Part shown: piece after piece, positions 28,586-38,511 of the stretch
How the letters are laid out: every line of letters starts with the position of its first letter
Position numbering within the stretch: the stretch's first letter is position 1
Assembly: GCF_002954705.1 (NCBI RefSeq)
Contig: NZ_MSCO01000001.1
Location: 2,031,248 to 2,095,247, forward strand
Source: Aliivibrio sifiae
Lineage (GTDB): Bacteria > Pseudomonadota > Gammaproteobacteria > Enterobacterales > Vibrionaceae
DNA: 64,000 nt
Direction of reading: 5' to 3'
Made by a program: the position numbers and the translations under genes
Notes under the pieces: generated by a model
The model's database searches: none
Told to the model about the DNA's origin: nothing
The model's input: only the letters and a program-made list of their open reading frames with translations

Positions 28586-30682
28586 TTAGTTACCAACAGC
28601 TTGAACTATTCTAATTTGCTTCTCATCTGGTATTTCTTGATAAGAAAGCACTCGTAAGTTAGGAATCGTATTCTTAACAAACTTGGCTAATGTCGAACGT
28701 AATACCCCAGAGGTCAATAAGACTGCCGCCTCTCCTTTTAACTCTTGCTCTTGAGTCGCTAAAGTTAAAGAAGTCTGTAAGCGTTCAGCTAGCCCTGGTT
28801 CAATACCTGTGGTCTCACCACCCGATGCCTGCATTGTTTGATGCAATATTTGTTCCAACTCAGGAATTAATGTAATAACAGGCATTTCTGCCTCTATACC
28901 ATTGATTTCCTGGATAATTAATCGTTTTAGAGCAATTCGAACTGCTGCCGTCAAAATGTCAGGTTCTTGACTCTTAGGCGCATATTCCGACAAAGTTTGG
29001 ACAATGGTTCTAATATCACGAACCGGAATTGCTTCATTTAATAAATTCTGAAGCACTTTAACTACCGCACCTAACGGTAGCTGATCTGGCACTAAACCTT
29101 CAACCAATTTAGGTGAGCTTTGTGAAAGCAACTCTAATAAGTTTTGAACTTCTTCATGACCTAATAACTGCGCCGCATTATTGGTTAATAATTGACTTAA
29201 ATGTGTTGCTAACACTGTAGCAGCATCCACTACAGTATAGCCCAGAGCTTGAGCATGTTCTCTTTGCTCGCCATTAATCCAAACCGCTTCTAAACCAAAA
29301 GCTGGGTCGAATGTTGGTTCACCTTCAATTGACCCATAAACTTGCCCTGGATTAATCGCAAGTTCTTTATCAGGACGAATTTCAGCTTCACCGCCTGCCA
29401 CACCCATTAAGGTAATTCGATATACGTTTGGTGGTAACTCTAAGTTATCTCGAATGTGCACAGCAGGAACAAGGAAACCAAAATCTTGTGATAGTTTCTT
29501 ACGAACGCCTTTAACACGATCAAGCAGTTCACCGCCTTGTTCTTTGTCTACCATTGGAATTAAACGATAGCCCACTTCAAGTCCGATAACATCAACAGGT
29601 TGTACATCATCCCATGACAATTCTTTAGGTTGTTGTGACGATGACATCTCCATAGGAGGCGCCGCTTTCTTGTCTTCGTTCTCTTGACCTTTCTTCTTGG
29701 TCAAATAATACGCCCAGCCACTCGCAAGAAGCGCAAGTAGGATAAATGGGAAATGAGGCATTCCAGGGACAATACCCATCACAAACATGATTCCAGCAGT
29801 CACCATTAATGCTTTTGGGTTATCTACTAATTGAAATACAAGTTGCTCACCCATGTCTTCATCGGTATTTTGACGAGTAACCATGATCGCAGCACCGATA
29901 GATAATAATAGCGATGGGATCTGAGCAACCAGACCATCACCAATCGTCAGCAATGTATATATTTGAATCGCTTCACCAAAACCTAAATTAAATTGCGCCA
30001 TACCGATAATAAGGCCGCCAATGATATTGATGAACAGAATAAGAATACCTGCAATGGCATCCCCTTTTACGAATTTAGACGCACCATCCATTGAGCCGTA
30101 GAAATCTGCTTCTTTGGTTACTTCAAAGCGACGAGTTCTTGCTTGTTCTTGGTCAATAAGCCCTGCATTCAAATCGGCATCAATCGCCATTTGTTTGCCC
30201 GGTAATGCATCCAAAGTAAAACGCGCACTTACTTCTGAAATACGACCAGCACCTTTGGTTACAACCATAAAGTTAATGATCATCAAGATAATAAATACGA
30301 TTAAACCCACCGCATAGTTCCCCCCGATAACTACGTTACCAAACGCATCAATTACGTTACCCGCAGCCCCAGGCCCTTCATGACCATGCAGTAATACCAC
30401 ACGAGTTGAGGCAACGTTCAATGCTAAACGAAGCAAGGTAGAAACTAAAAGAATGGTAGGAAAAGCTGCAAAATCAAGCGGTCTACGAGTATAGATGGTG
30501 ACTAATAGCACCACCATTGCCAAAGCGATATTGAAGGTAAACATTAAGTCGAGTAAAAATGCTGGTATTGGCAGTATCACCATCGCTAGAGTGGACAGTA
30601 CTAATACTGGTGCACCTATAGGCGGTAGTTTTGTACCTTTTAAGGCAGACAGCTTATTTGGAAGGGGCATTTGAAATTTCAT
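28586..30682 (-). CDS. flhA: Flagellar type III export gate protein FlhA
   Basis: 698 aa. About eight N-terminal membrane segments (20-330) with the FHIPEP-type motif region around YTRRPLDFAAFPTILL and DALPGKQMAIDADLNAG, then a cytoplasmic export-gate domain. It is the first gene of the operon and is preceded by a sigma54 promoter about 70 nt upstream. Confidence 0.96.
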   Translation of the reverse strand: MKFQMPLPNKLSALKGTKLPPIGAPVLVLSTLAMVILPIPAFLLDLMFTFNIALAMVVLLVTIYTRRPLDFAAFPTILLVSTLLRLALNVASTRVVLLHGHEGPGAAGNVIDAFGNVVIGGNYAVGLIVFIILMIINFMVVTKGAGRISEVSARFTLDALPGKQMAIDADLNAGLIDQEQARTRRFEVTKEADFYGSMDGASKFVKGDAIAGILILFINIIGGLIIGMAQFNLGFGEAIQIYTLLTIGDGLVAQIPSLLLSIGAAIMVTRQNTDEDMGEQLVFQLVDNPKALMVTAGIMFVMGIVPGMPHFPFILLALLASGWAYYLTKKKGQENEDKKAAPPMEMSSSQQPKELSWDDVQPVDVIGLEVGYRLIPMVDKEQGGELLDRVKGVRKKLSQDFGFLVPAVHIRDNLELPPNVYRITLMGVAGGEAEIRPDKELAINPGQVYGSIEGEPTFDPAFGLEAVWINGEQREHAQALGYTVVDAATVLATHLSQLLTNNAAQLLGHEEVQNLLELLSQSSPKLVEGLVPDQLPLGAVVKVLQNLLNEAIPVRDIRTIVQTLSEYAPKSQEPDILTAAVRIALKRLIIQEINGIEAEMPVITLIPELEQILHQTMQASGGETTGIEPGLAERLQTSLTLATQEQELKGEAAVLLTSGVLRSTLAKFVKNTIPNLRVLSYQEIPDEKQIRIVQAVGN

Positions 30683-30763
30683 TACTTCTGCTTCTTATAC
30701 TCGACGTTATTATTGAAAATTATCAATAATAAATAACTGATAACATGATTACTTCCCAAATAA

Positions 30764-30779
30764 AGCAAGTTTCGAGCCA
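30764..30779 (-). promoter_or_regulatory. sigma54 promoter of the flhA-flhFG-fliA-che operon
   Basis: Minus-strand TGGCTC-GAAAC-TTGCT, a close match to TGGCAC-N5-TTGCA with the required GG-N10-GC spacing. The predicted start is about 70 nt before flhA. In V. cholerae this operon is class II (FlrA-dependent). Confidence 0.8.
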
Positions 30780-30888
30780 GATTAATGTCACTTTTTTGGC
30801 TTTGCTACTCCACTTTTCTGACAGATATAACAATAATCACAAACTTTGAATTAACCATTTAATTCCTAAGGAAAAAGACCGAACAAGA

Positions 30889-30916
30889 TTGAAAATCATG
30901 ACGTCCTTTGTATAAT
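30889..30916 (+). promoter_or_regulatory. sigma70-type promoter of the PilZ gene
   Basis: TTGAAA, 16-bp spacer, TATAAT (perfect -10). The predicted start is about 25 nt before the PilZ gene's ATG. No strong Shine-Dalgarno sequence follows. Confidence 0.65.
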
Positions 30917-30946
30917 TATAGGCTTCTTCTTTGATTTGGTGTTTGT

Positions 30947-31618
30947 ATGACTGACGTATCACTTAGTACGGATCAAAACGTGCTTAATAAAATGGATATT
31001 GGTGCTAGAGTCATTATCGAAATTACTTCACCAAATGGCCAATCAGCTCAAGCAAGTTCAACATTAGTTGGATTTAAAAAAGGCCAATACATTTTCATCG
31101 ATTATCCTATTTCACCTCCTTTAGAATTTAACAAAATCTATTTAGAGGGCGCGGAAGTTACCTTTCGCTCCATTACCAATACAACACATCGCGACGTCAT
31201 CGCGTTTAGAACACAAGTCCACTCCGTTATTTACCGTCCAATGGAGATGATTTGTCTTCATGCGCCTAAAAGCATTTCAATGAGACAAATCCGAACTCAT
31301 CAACGCCTTAAAACTCAATTTTCCTGTAATTTAGCAATTCGAAGTCATAATCTAACGGGCGTAATGACGGATTTTTCGGTTGGAGGGTGCGCGGTTTCAC
31401 TCCCTGCGAAGTTGAATTCAAATAACCTACTTAATCAAAAAGTCAGTGTTTCCATTGAATTAGAAACGATTGCGCCAATCACGGTTACCGGTGAGATAAA
31501 AAATGTCGACGCAAAAGAAAAGCAATCAAAGCTTGGAGTGATGTTTGATTCCGGCAATATGAGTGAATCAGATCTTCAAACTCTTCATCACCAATGCATT
31601 CTTAAAGGTTGGAGTTAA
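30947..31618 (+). CDS. PilZ-domain c-di-GMP-binding protein (YcgR-like)
   Basis: 223 aa. The N-terminal half (about 12-105) is a YcgR-N-like flagellar-brake domain; the C-terminal half is PilZ with the c-di-GMP signature R116xxxR120 (RTHQR) and D142-F-S-V-G-G147. Both parts of the ligand motif are intact. It probably binds c-di-GMP and slows motility or affects the motor, given its place between flhA and flhB. It is the only plus-strand gene among the flagellar operons and has its own promoter. Confidence 0.85.
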   Translation: MTDVSLSTDQNVLNKMDIGARVIIEITSPNGQSAQASSTLVGFKKGQYIFIDYPISPPLEFNKIYLEGAEVTFRSITNTTHRDVIAFRTQVHSVIYRPMEMICLHAPKSISMRQIRTHQRLKTQFSCNLAIRSHNLTGVMTDFSVGGCAVSLPAKLNSNNLLNQKVSVSIELETIAPITVTGEIKNVDAKEKQSKLGVMFDSGNMSESDLQTLHHQCILKGWS

Positions 31619-31620
31619 TA

Positions 31621-31655
31621 AAGAAATAGGAATGACCTTGTTATTCCTATTTCTT
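31621..31655. terminator. Bidirectional hairpin between PilZ gene and flhB
   Basis: A perfect 13-bp stem, AAGAAATAGGAAT / ATTCCTATTTCTT, with a 9-nt loop, starts three bases after the PilZ stop. Its right arm includes the last codons and stop (TAG, 31647-31649) of flhB. It is T-rich on both sides. Confidence 0.7.
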
Positions 31656-32777
31656 TAGCTCATCTGGAATGGTCAGGGTATCTTCATCAAGCTCTGGCTT
31701 GGTTCCACCCTTTTTCTTGTATTGTTTCATCTGAAATATATACGCTAAAATCTGCGCTACAGCGGCAAATAATCCATCTGGAATTTGCTGCTCTACTTCC
31801 GTTGAATGGTATAGCGCACGAGCTAACGGTGGTGCTGGTAAAATATCGATATTATGCTCACGCGCAATTTCTCGAATTTTCATTGCTACATGATCAATAC
31901 CTTTGGCGACAACTATCGGCGCGGAGTCTTTACTTTGATCATAACGTAAAGCCACAGAATAGTGCTCTGGGTTAGTAACAATAACATCAGCTGAGGGTAC
32001 ATCCGCCATCATTCGTCGCTGAGTCATTTCTCGTTGAAGCATACGAATACGCCCTTTGACTTCAGGCTTACCCTCTGTTTCTTTATATTCATCTTTTATT
32101 TCTTGTTTCGTCATCTTCAATTGATTAGCATGTTGCCAAATTTGAAAAGGAATATCGATAGCAACCACAATCAATAAAGTACAACTTATCAATAAGATAA
32201 AATTCAATAAAATATCAAGAGAATGAAAGATATTAGATGGATAAGTATCTAAACTCAGTTGAAATAAATCCTCTTTACTTTTATCTATCAAATAATAAGC
32301 CGTTCCTCCAACCAGTGACACTTTTAATATCGACTTTAAAAGCTCCACCCAACTCTGCATACCAAACATACGTTTAATACCTGACATAGGGTTCATCTTC
32401 GATGGTTTCGGCATAGCCGCTTCTGCTGAAAAGCTGATCCCCCCAAGCCCTGCCGCACCAATTAATGCTGCAACAAATAAGGTAACCAATATCAATAATA
32501 CTGGGAAAACTAATGCCCCCAATGCACCACCAACAATTTCTAATAATTTATTGGTGTCAAAAATCTCTTCGCGTGAAAGGGAAAATAAACGCTCCATAAT
32601 AGAGAAAAGCGCTTTAGCAACATCTTCACCGAACCACATTAGCGCTACTGAACCACATACGAGTACCGATACTGACGCCAATTCTTTTGACCTTGCAACC
32701 TGCCCTTTATCTTTGGCTTGTTGCAAGCGTTTGGACGTGGCGTCTTCGGTACGTTCTTGGCCGTCACTTTCTGCCAT
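31647..32777 (-). CDS. flhB: Flagellar export switch protein FlhB
   Basis: 376 aa. Four membrane segments in the N-terminal half and a cytoplasmic domain with the autocleavage motif VTNPEHYSVALRY (NPEH; the family usually has NPTH), followed by LARALYHSTEVEQQIP. Autocleavage at N-P switches export from hook to filament substrates. It is the last gene of the fliK-flhB operon, and its 3' end forms part of the terminator hairpin. Confidence 0.95.
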   Translation of the reverse strand: MAESDGQERTEDATSKRLQQAKDKGQVARSKELASVSVLVCGSVALMWFGEDVAKALFSIMERLFSLSREEIFDTNKLLEIVGGALGALVFPVLLILVTLFVAALIGAAGLGGISFSAEAAMPKPSKMNPMSGIKRMFGMQSWVELLKSILKVSLVGGTAYYLIDKSKEDLFQLSLDTYPSNIFHSLDILLNFILLISCTLLIVVAIDIPFQIWQHANQLKMTKQEIKDEYKETEGKPEVKGRIRMLQREMTQRRMMADVPSADVIVTNPEHYSVALRYDQSKDSAPIVVAKGIDHVAMKIREIAREHNIDILPAPPLARALYHSTEVEQQIPDGLFAAVAQILAYIFQMKQYKKKGGTKPELDEDTLTIPDELKK

Positions 32778-32807
32778 GACTGACCTCCAATGATCTTAAT
32801 TCAGCCA

Positions 32808-33590
32808 TTAGCAATCCAACCTTATCATGCTGCATATTTGTTCTTCTGCTCGTCCCCAATGCAAATCATAATGAGTAAATAAACCAAGGATAATATAAGA
32901 AGTCAGTAATAACCCCACAAGTAATGCAAACGCAAAACCTAATGAGAATATGTTCAACTGAGGAGCAGCACGAGTCATTACACCAAACGATAAATTAACC
33001 GTTAATAAGGCAATAATTCCAGAAAGAGACATACTTAAGCCTGCTTTCATCATTATTCCAAGCCAACCTGCTAATGATTGAAAATCAACACTAGTTAACT
33101 TTCCTACGCCTACAGGTAACGTAGTAAAACTCATCACAACAAAGTTAATCATTTTTAAATGCCCGTCTGTTCCCAAGAAAAATAGGATAGACAGAAACAT
33201 AAATAATTGACCAAGTAAGGGAGTATTTTGTCCATTCGCAGGATCGACCATGGAAGCGAAACCGAGACTCGATTGCATACCCAGAATTTGCCCAAGTAAG
33301 ACAAAGGTTTGAGTAACAAAAACTGTCACCATTCCCATCGCTACACCAATAATGATTTGCTCAGCTGTGGTCATAAACCCCTGAAAAGAAACCAGTTGAA
33401 TTTCAGGTGGCATCGCTGGGATTACAGGCATGACAGCCAAAGTAATGCTTAAGCCCAAATAGAGTCGAATTCTTGGTGACACAAATCGCGCCCCAAATAC
33501 AGACATCACCATTAACATGGCAGAGATGCGAGTATAGGGCCAAAAATAGGTCGCTATAAAATCTAAAACTATTTGAGTTGGATATTCCAT
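32808..33590 (-). CDS. fliR: Flagellar export protein FliR
   Basis: 260 aa, six hydrophobic segments, with the family motif SLGFASMVDPANGQNTPLLGQL. It is part of the FliPQR export channel. It follows fliQ by 22 bp and precedes flhB. Confidence 0.95.
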   Translation of the reverse strand: MEYPTQIVLDFIATYFWPYTRISAMLMVMSVFGARFVSPRIRLYLGLSITLAVMPVIPAMPPEIQLVSFQGFMTTAEQIIIGVAMGMVTVFVTQTFVLLGQILGMQSSLGFASMVDPANGQNTPLLGQLFMFLSILFFLGTDGHLKMINFVVMSFTTLPVGVGKLTSVDFQSLAGWLGIMMKAGLSMSLSGIIALLTVNLSFGVMTRAAPQLNIFSLGFAFALLVGLLLTSYIILGLFTHYDLHWGRAEEQICSMIRLDC

Positions 33591-33612
33591 AACATCAGCT
33601 CAGCGTTATTCG

Positions 33613-33882
33613 TTAATACAAAACCGTCGGCATTCGCGCGATCAACTCGTAAAAATACTCCATTAGCATTCTGGTCATCCAATGCCCAAACAGCATTAAT
33701 GCTAATAACGTGATGATTAAACGCGGTAAAAAACTCAACGTTTGCTCATTGATTGAGGTTGCCGCTTGGAAAACAGCAACCACTAAACCAATCAATAAAC
33801 TTGGGATGATAATAGCACACACCATGATAAGCACCATGTACAGTGCACCGCGGAATAGCTCTATCGCCATTTCAGGGGTCAT
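33613..33882 (-). CDS. fliQ: Flagellar export protein FliQ
   Basis: 89 aa, two membrane helices, with LIGLVVAVFQAATSINEQTLSFLPR, the conserved FliQ core. Part of the FliPQR channel. Confidence 0.95.
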   Translation of the reverse strand: MTPEMAIELFRGALYMVLIMVCAIIIPSLLIGLVVAVFQAATSINEQTLSFLPRLIITLLALMLFGHWMTRMLMEYFYELIARMPTVLY

Positions 33883-33891
33883 GTTGGCTCC

Positions 33892-34761
33892 TTAAGTTGT
33901 AAAGCTACCAGCGAGAGTTGAAAGAATTAAATTCCAACCATCAACCAATACAAACAACATCAATTTAAACGGTAACGATACGATCATAGGTGAAAGCATC
34001 ATCATACCCATGGCCATCAAGACTGAAGCCACCACTAAGTCGATAATTAAGAACGGTAAGAAAAGCATAAAACCAATTTGGAATGCCGTTTTGAGCTCTG
34101 AAGTAATAAATGCAGGAATGATAACGGTAATAGGAACATCTTCAGGATTTTCCGCTTCAACGCCTGACATATTAACAAACGTTTCTAAATCTTTAACGCG
34201 AGTTTGTGCCAACATGAATTCTTTCATTGGTACTTGAGCAACATCAAATGCTTCACGAGCACTAATTTCTTCATTGATATAAGGCTGAATCGCGGTGTCA
34301 TTCACTTTATCAAACACGGGTGCCATGATGAAAAAAGTCAAAAACATAGCGATACCTATAATCACTTGATTTGATGGTGTTTGCTGTAGACCCATAGCTT
34401 GTCGGAGGATCGACATAACCACAACAATACGAGTAAATGATGTCATCAAAATAACCATGGCTGGCAAGAAGCCTAGCATGGTCATTAAACCTAATATCTG
34501 AAGGTTAACCGAATAATCTTCTCCACCATTCGCATTGGTTGTCATGGTAAAAGCAGGAATACCACTACCAGAGGAGCTGCCTTTTGCGATGGTTTTCGCG
34601 GCGCCTGAATCTTTTTCCATCGCAGTCACTGTCATGCTTTCACCGCTGGCGGCAGTGGCAGGAATAGAGCTTGCTAGATCATCAGCCGCCCATACAGAAG
34701 ATGCCATGAATAAGAGTGAAAAAACCGCCAAAGTGGCGGCAATTAATTTAGTTTTTAACAT
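33892..34761 (-). CDS. fliP: Flagellar export protein FliP
   Basis: 289 aa. A cleavable signal peptide (about 1-25) and a Ser/Thr/Gly-rich spacer precede the FliP membrane domain ([45 protein letters not shown]). Long N-termini of this kind are usual in gamma-proteobacterial FliP. It overlaps fliO by 14 bp. Confidence 0.95.
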   Translation of the reverse strand: MLKTKLIAATLAVFSLLFMASSVWAADDLASSIPATAASGESMTVTAMEKDSGAAKTIAKGSSSGSGIPAFTMTTNANGGEDYSVNLQILGLMTMLGFLPAMVILMTSFTRIVVVMSILRQAMGLQQTPSNQVIIGIAMFLTFFIMAPVFDKVNDTAIQPYINEEISAREAFDVAQVPMKEFMLAQTRVKDLETFVNMSGVEAENPEDVPITVIIPAFITSELKTAFQIGFMLFLPFLIIDLVVASVLMAMGMMMLSPMIVSLPFKLMLFVLVDGWNLILSTLAGSFTT

Positions 34762-35134
34762 TTTTTTTCATCAGTTGGCTTAGTTGTGTTGAAAATGGCG
34801 TCAGTGTGCTTTCTGTCATCTCTAGCGGTTTTTCAAGTTTGCTCAGCATATTGATATTTTGAGAAGTTATCCCGATAAGGAATTGCTCTTCTCCAACTTG
34901 AACGACAGCAATACGCTCTTTAGTTCCAACAGGAAGTTGTTTTACAATGCTCATTGCACTGCCGGAACCCCCTGTAACTCCCGGAACTCTCATTCGTTTT
35001 AGCAACCATGCAAAAAATAAGATGAGTGCGATAACAAAAATGAGTGACCCCAAAGTTGCAGCTAAATCAACATTGGTACCGCTTGCAGCGAACAAAGGAA
35101 AGGGCACGAAGGCCAATAACCATAGCTGTCTCAT
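34748..35134 (-). CDS. fliO: Flagellar export assembly protein FliO
   Basis: 128 aa from ATG 35134, chosen because AAGGAAAGGA precedes it; a TTG seven codons earlier would overlap that ribosome site. A signal-like N-terminus, one membrane helix (about 30-48) and a small cytoplasmic domain ([27 protein letters not shown]). It assists FliP assembly. Confidence 0.9.
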   Translation of the reverse strand: MRQLWLLAFVPFPLFAASGTNVDLAATLGSLIFVIALILFFAWLLKRMRVPGVTGGSGSAMSIVKQLPVGTKERIAVVQVGEEQFLIGITSQNINMLSKLEKPLEMTESTLTPFSTQLSQLMKKNVKN

Positions 35135-35176
35135 ATTCCTTTCCTTTTTGTTCAAGTACTTAGCTAAGTAGGTAAA

Positions 35177-35560
35177 TTAACGTAGCTTTTTGATACGTTC
35201 AGTTTGGCTAATAACGTCTGTTAGACGAATACCAAATTTATCATTCACGACAACAACTTCACCGTGAGCAATCAGCGTACCATTAACCATAACATCCAGT
35301 GATTCACCAGCGATACGGTCGAGCTCAACAACTGAACCTTGGTTAAGTTGTAATAGGTTACGAATACTAATATGTGAGCGCCCTACTTCCATAGAAATAG
35401 TTACTGGAATATCTAGAATTGTATCAAGCTTGCGACGTTCATCTTCGTTAAACGCCGGCGCTTTTTCTTCTAAATCTTCTAAAGGTGCTGATACCGCTTC
35501 TGCACTTTCACTTAACGCTGCTGCCCATTCGTCAGCCATTTGTTGTTCATTTGAATCCAT
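35177..35560 (-). CDS. fliN: Flagellar motor switch protein FliN
   Basis: 127 aa. An acidic N-terminal tail precedes the SpoA domain (LDIPVTISMEVGRSHISIRNLLQLNQGSVVELDR, NGTLIAHGEVVVVNDKFGIRLTDVIS). C-ring component, just downstream of fliM. Confidence 0.95.
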   Translation of the reverse strand: MDSNEQQMADEWAAALSESAEAVSAPLEDLEEKAPAFNEDERRKLDTILDIPVTISMEVGRSHISIRNLLQLNQGSVVELDRIAGESLDVMVNGTLIAHGEVVVVNDKFGIRLTDVISQTERIKKLR

Positions 35561-35581
35561 GATCCATTACCTTCTTTTATC

Positions 35582-36616
35582 TTATTCTTCGTCATCTAGA
35601 TCAAACAATACGTCTTTGCCTAAGAAGGCTAAATCCGTTTTCACCATATCAGGGCGTTTGATTTTCTCAGTGATCTGTACCGCTAATTTATCGTTAGATT
35701 TCCCTACTTTACCGCGATAGGTTGGCAGTTCTTCTACAAATACAGTTGCAGCCTCTGGCATCTCAACAGGGATTATATCGCCCGCTTCTAAATCCATTAA
35801 GTCTCGTAATGAAATTTGGCTTTCTAATAGATTAACCTTCATTTCAACAGGCACATCCATGATTTCATCACGCAGCGCCTTGCTCCAACGAACATCAGTG
35901 TCCATCTTGTCACTTTGAACACCGGCATCAAGCAATTCACGAATTGGTTCAACCATTGAATATGGAAACACTACGTGGAAATCACCACCACCGCCATCCA
36001 CTTCAATATGAAATGAACTGACTACGATAACCTCTGTTGGGCTCACAATGTTTGCCATGGTTGGGTTAACTTCTGAATCTAAATATTCAAATTCAACCCC
36101 CATCACTGGAGACCAAGCTTCTTTATAATCTTCAAAAACGACTTTTAGTAGTAATTGAATAATGCGTCGCTCTGTTGGTGTAAATTCACGACCTTCAATC
36201 TTGGCATGGAATCGACCATCACCACCAAAGAAGTTTTCTACTAGAATGAAAACTAAACGCGCTTCCATAGTCACTAGTGCCGTTCCTTTTAACGGACGGA
36301 AACGCACCATATTTAAACTGGTTGGTACATAAAGTGTATTTTGGTATTCACCAAATTTCACCATTGATACACCGTTGATTGACACTTCTGCCGTCTTTCT
36401 TAGCATATTAAACAAGCTAATACGCATATGACGAGCAAAACGCTCATTAATCAATTCCAGTGTTGGCATTCGACCACGAACGATGCGGTCCTGCGATGAG
36501 AAATCAAAGTTCTTCATTGAACCTACGTTTTCATCACCACCAGGCACTTCATCTTCGATGTCATCTACACCGTGGAGTAGAGCATCAATTTCATCTTGAG
36601 ATAATAGATCTGTCAC
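35582..36616 (-). CDS. fliM: Flagellar motor switch protein FliM
   Basis: 344 aa. N-terminal CheY-binding peptide LLSQDEIDALL (residues 3-13), a middle CheC-like domain (about 45-235) and a C-terminal SpoA domain. It receives CheY-P and sets rotation direction. Located 7 bp after fliL. Confidence 0.96.
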   Translation of the reverse strand: MTDLLSQDEIDALLHGVDDIEDEVPGGDENVGSMKNFDFSSQDRIVRGRMPTLELINERFARHMRISLFNMLRKTAEVSINGVSMVKFGEYQNTLYVPTSLNMVRFRPLKGTALVTMEARLVFILVENFFGGDGRFHAKIEGREFTPTERRIIQLLLKVVFEDYKEAWSPVMGVEFEYLDSEVNPTMANIVSPTEVIVVSSFHIEVDGGGGDFHVVFPYSMVEPIRELLDAGVQSDKMDTDVRWSKALRDEIMDVPVEMKVNLLESQISLRDLMDLEAGDIIPVEMPEAATVFVEELPTYRGKVGKSNDKLAVQITEKIKRPDMVKTDLAFLGKDVLFDLDDEE

Positions 36617-36623
36617 ATTGAAC

Positions 36624-37106
36624 CTATTGCATTACAAAGTCAGTAAATAATACTTTTTCAATTACAGGTTTAGCTGTAATTTTGGTAAAGGCATCTTGAA
36701 TATCACGCGTTGCCTGCTCTCGAAGATCAATACGACCACGAGGCTCTCTTAATTGCTCAACTGAAGCTGCGGCAAAAGTAGATAATAAGGCACTTTCAAT
36801 TAAAGGAGTATGTTGTATTGCAACCGCTTCATTATCTGTACCTCGCATTACAACTTGAACTTTCAATTGTACTAGACGATCTCGTTTATCACCTGTCACA
36901 TTGAAAATAAATGGTTGAGGTAGGTTTAAATATAACGCCGGCATTTTTGCTTCTAGTGCAGCAATATCTTGCTCTGTTGGTTCTGCTTTTGGTTCACTCG
37001 ACATAAAGAACCAAGCCCCTGCACCACCAATAAGTAATAATACAATCAATGCGATGAGAATGATCAGTTTCTTTTTATTTTTAAATGAGGCACCTTGATC
37101 AGCCAT
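36624..37106 (-). CDS. fliL: Flagellar basal body protein FliL
   Basis: 160 aa: short basic N-terminus, one membrane helix (about 13-31) and a periplasmic domain (YLNLPQPFIFNVTGDKRDRLVQLKVQVVMRG). It is stator-associated in polar flagella. Confidence 0.93.
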   Translation of the reverse strand: MADQGASFKNKKKLIILIALIVLLLIGGAGAWFFMSSEPKAEPTEQDIAALEAKMPALYLNLPQPFIFNVTGDKRDRLVQLKVQVVMRGTDNEAVAIQHTPLIESALLSTFAAASVEQLREPRGRIDLREQATRDIQDAFTKITAKPVIEKVLFTDFVMQ

Positions 37107-37146
37107 TGTTTTTCCTTTTGGATAAATCGTAAATTATTATTCTAAA

Positions 37147-38382
37147 TTAGGCGTAAAAACTAATGCCGTCATTTGGTTTTGATACTTGAACACTGACTTC
37201 ATGCTCTTCAGAAGACATTTCACTAAAACCAGAACCTTGACGAGAAGACTCTTCTTTTTGATAGCCATATTGTGAAGAATCGCCAGAGCTTTGTTGCTGT
37301 ACTGATGTATCGGCCAATTGAATGCCTTGTTGAGCAAACATTTCACGTAAACGCGGTAAACTTTGCTCTATAGCATCACGAGCATGTTGATTCGATACTG
37401 TAAACTGAACTCCAGCACTATCAGCCCCCATATTCAAACGAATATGCATGCGTCCCATTTCTGGTGGATCCAATCGAATATCAACATGCTTTAAGTTTTT
37501 TGCCATCATCATATTGATGCGCTCTGCAACTTCATCACTGGCCATTTCTTGACGGATATTTAAAGGCACATTCATCGGATCTGTTCGTTGCGCTTGAGCT
37601 GCTGCCGCTTGTTGTGTTGCTGTCGTCCCTGATGCCGTTGCTAATTGCTGAGCAAAAGAGTCTGTTGTTTTTGATTCGGTTAAATTAACTGCGTCACCGT
37701 TAACGACCTGTGTCATTCCTAACGCTGATATATCCAGTTTAGCTTTTTGTGCATCGGCTAATTTACCAGACTCAGCTTCTGCTTTTCCGATAAGAGCCGT
37801 TGAAGTTAACAGCTCCTTAGTTGATTCTTTGTTGCCAGAAGCTTCGCCTTTGGTTTGAGCTTCGCCACTCACAGCTTTAGATTGCTTACCCCATTGAATT
37901 TCTTGGGTAGGGTCTGACTCATCACCAACGGTTTTACTGCTTTCTTTACCAGCAGCGGCACCAACCGTTGCTTGAGTAAGTATAGCTTCTTTTCCGTCTT
38001 CCTGATCTAACTCTTCCCCACTAGATCCTGACGTTTTATCTGCATCTTCTTTGCTTTTCTTACTATCCACAAGCGTACCATTCGCTTGATCAAGACGAGA
38101 TAATAACTCAGAGCCTTCACCAACTTTGTCTTCTACGCTGTCTTCTTTTTTTTCTAACTCGTCGGCTTTTTCTTTTTTCTCAGCCTGTCTTGCTTTCTCA
38201 GCGGCTGATTTTTCTTCAACCGCTGCTTTTTTGGCGTCTTCTTTTTCACTTAATCCCATCAATTCTTTTAGCTCTTCAACAAAGCCTTCAGATTCTGTTT
38301 GTTCTACGGCAGCCGTTTTCGTATCAGGCTTTATAGGCACATTTTTATTGATACTGTTTAATGATAAGTCATGACTGCTCAT
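37147..38382 (-). CDS. fliK: Flagellar hook-length control protein FliK
   Basis: 411 aa from ATG 38382; an earlier in-frame start at 38436 would overlap the promoter-proximal region and has no ribosome site. A low-complexity Glu/Lys/Ala-rich ruler region (about 35-290) is followed by the conserved C-terminal domain with VDIRLDPPEMGRMHIRLNMGADSAGVQFTVSNQHARDAIE. It measures hook length and triggers the FlhB switch. First gene of the fliK-flhB operon. Confidence 0.92.
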   Translation of the reverse strand: MSSHDLSLNSINKNVPIKPDTKTAAVEQTESEGFVEELKELMGLSEKEDAKKAAVEEKSAAEKARQAEKKEKADELEKKEDSVEDKVGEGSELLSRLDQANGTLVDSKKSKEDADKTSGSSGEELDQEDGKEAILTQATVGAAAGKESSKTVGDESDPTQEIQWGKQSKAVSGEAQTKGEASGNKESTKELLTSTALIGKAEAESGKLADAQKAKLDISALGMTQVVNGDAVNLTESKTTDSFAQQLATASGTTATQQAAAAQAQRTDPMNVPLNIRQEMASDEVAERINMMMAKNLKHVDIRLDPPEMGRMHIRLNMGADSAGVQFTVSNQHARDAIEQSLPRLREMFAQQGIQLADTSVQQQSSGDSSQYGYQKEESSRQGSGFSEMSSEEHEVSVQVSKPNDGISFYA

Positions 38383-38451
38383 AGTATGTTCTCTACATTG
38401 AGTGTGGATTTTTTGACAAGAGCGATAGAGGCTCAACGTTTGATATTTTAA

Positions 38452-38467
38452 AGCAAATATTAAGCCA
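38452..38467 (-). promoter_or_regulatory. sigma54 promoter of the fliK operon
   Basis: Minus-strand TGGCTT-AATAT-TTGCT with GG-N10-GC spacing. The predicted start is about 58 nt upstream of the fliK ATG, in the gap after fliJ. Confidence 0.75.
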
Positions 38468-38511
38468 ATTTTAATAATAGAAAGGAAATCAAAAACAAAT
38501 ACTCAGAACCG

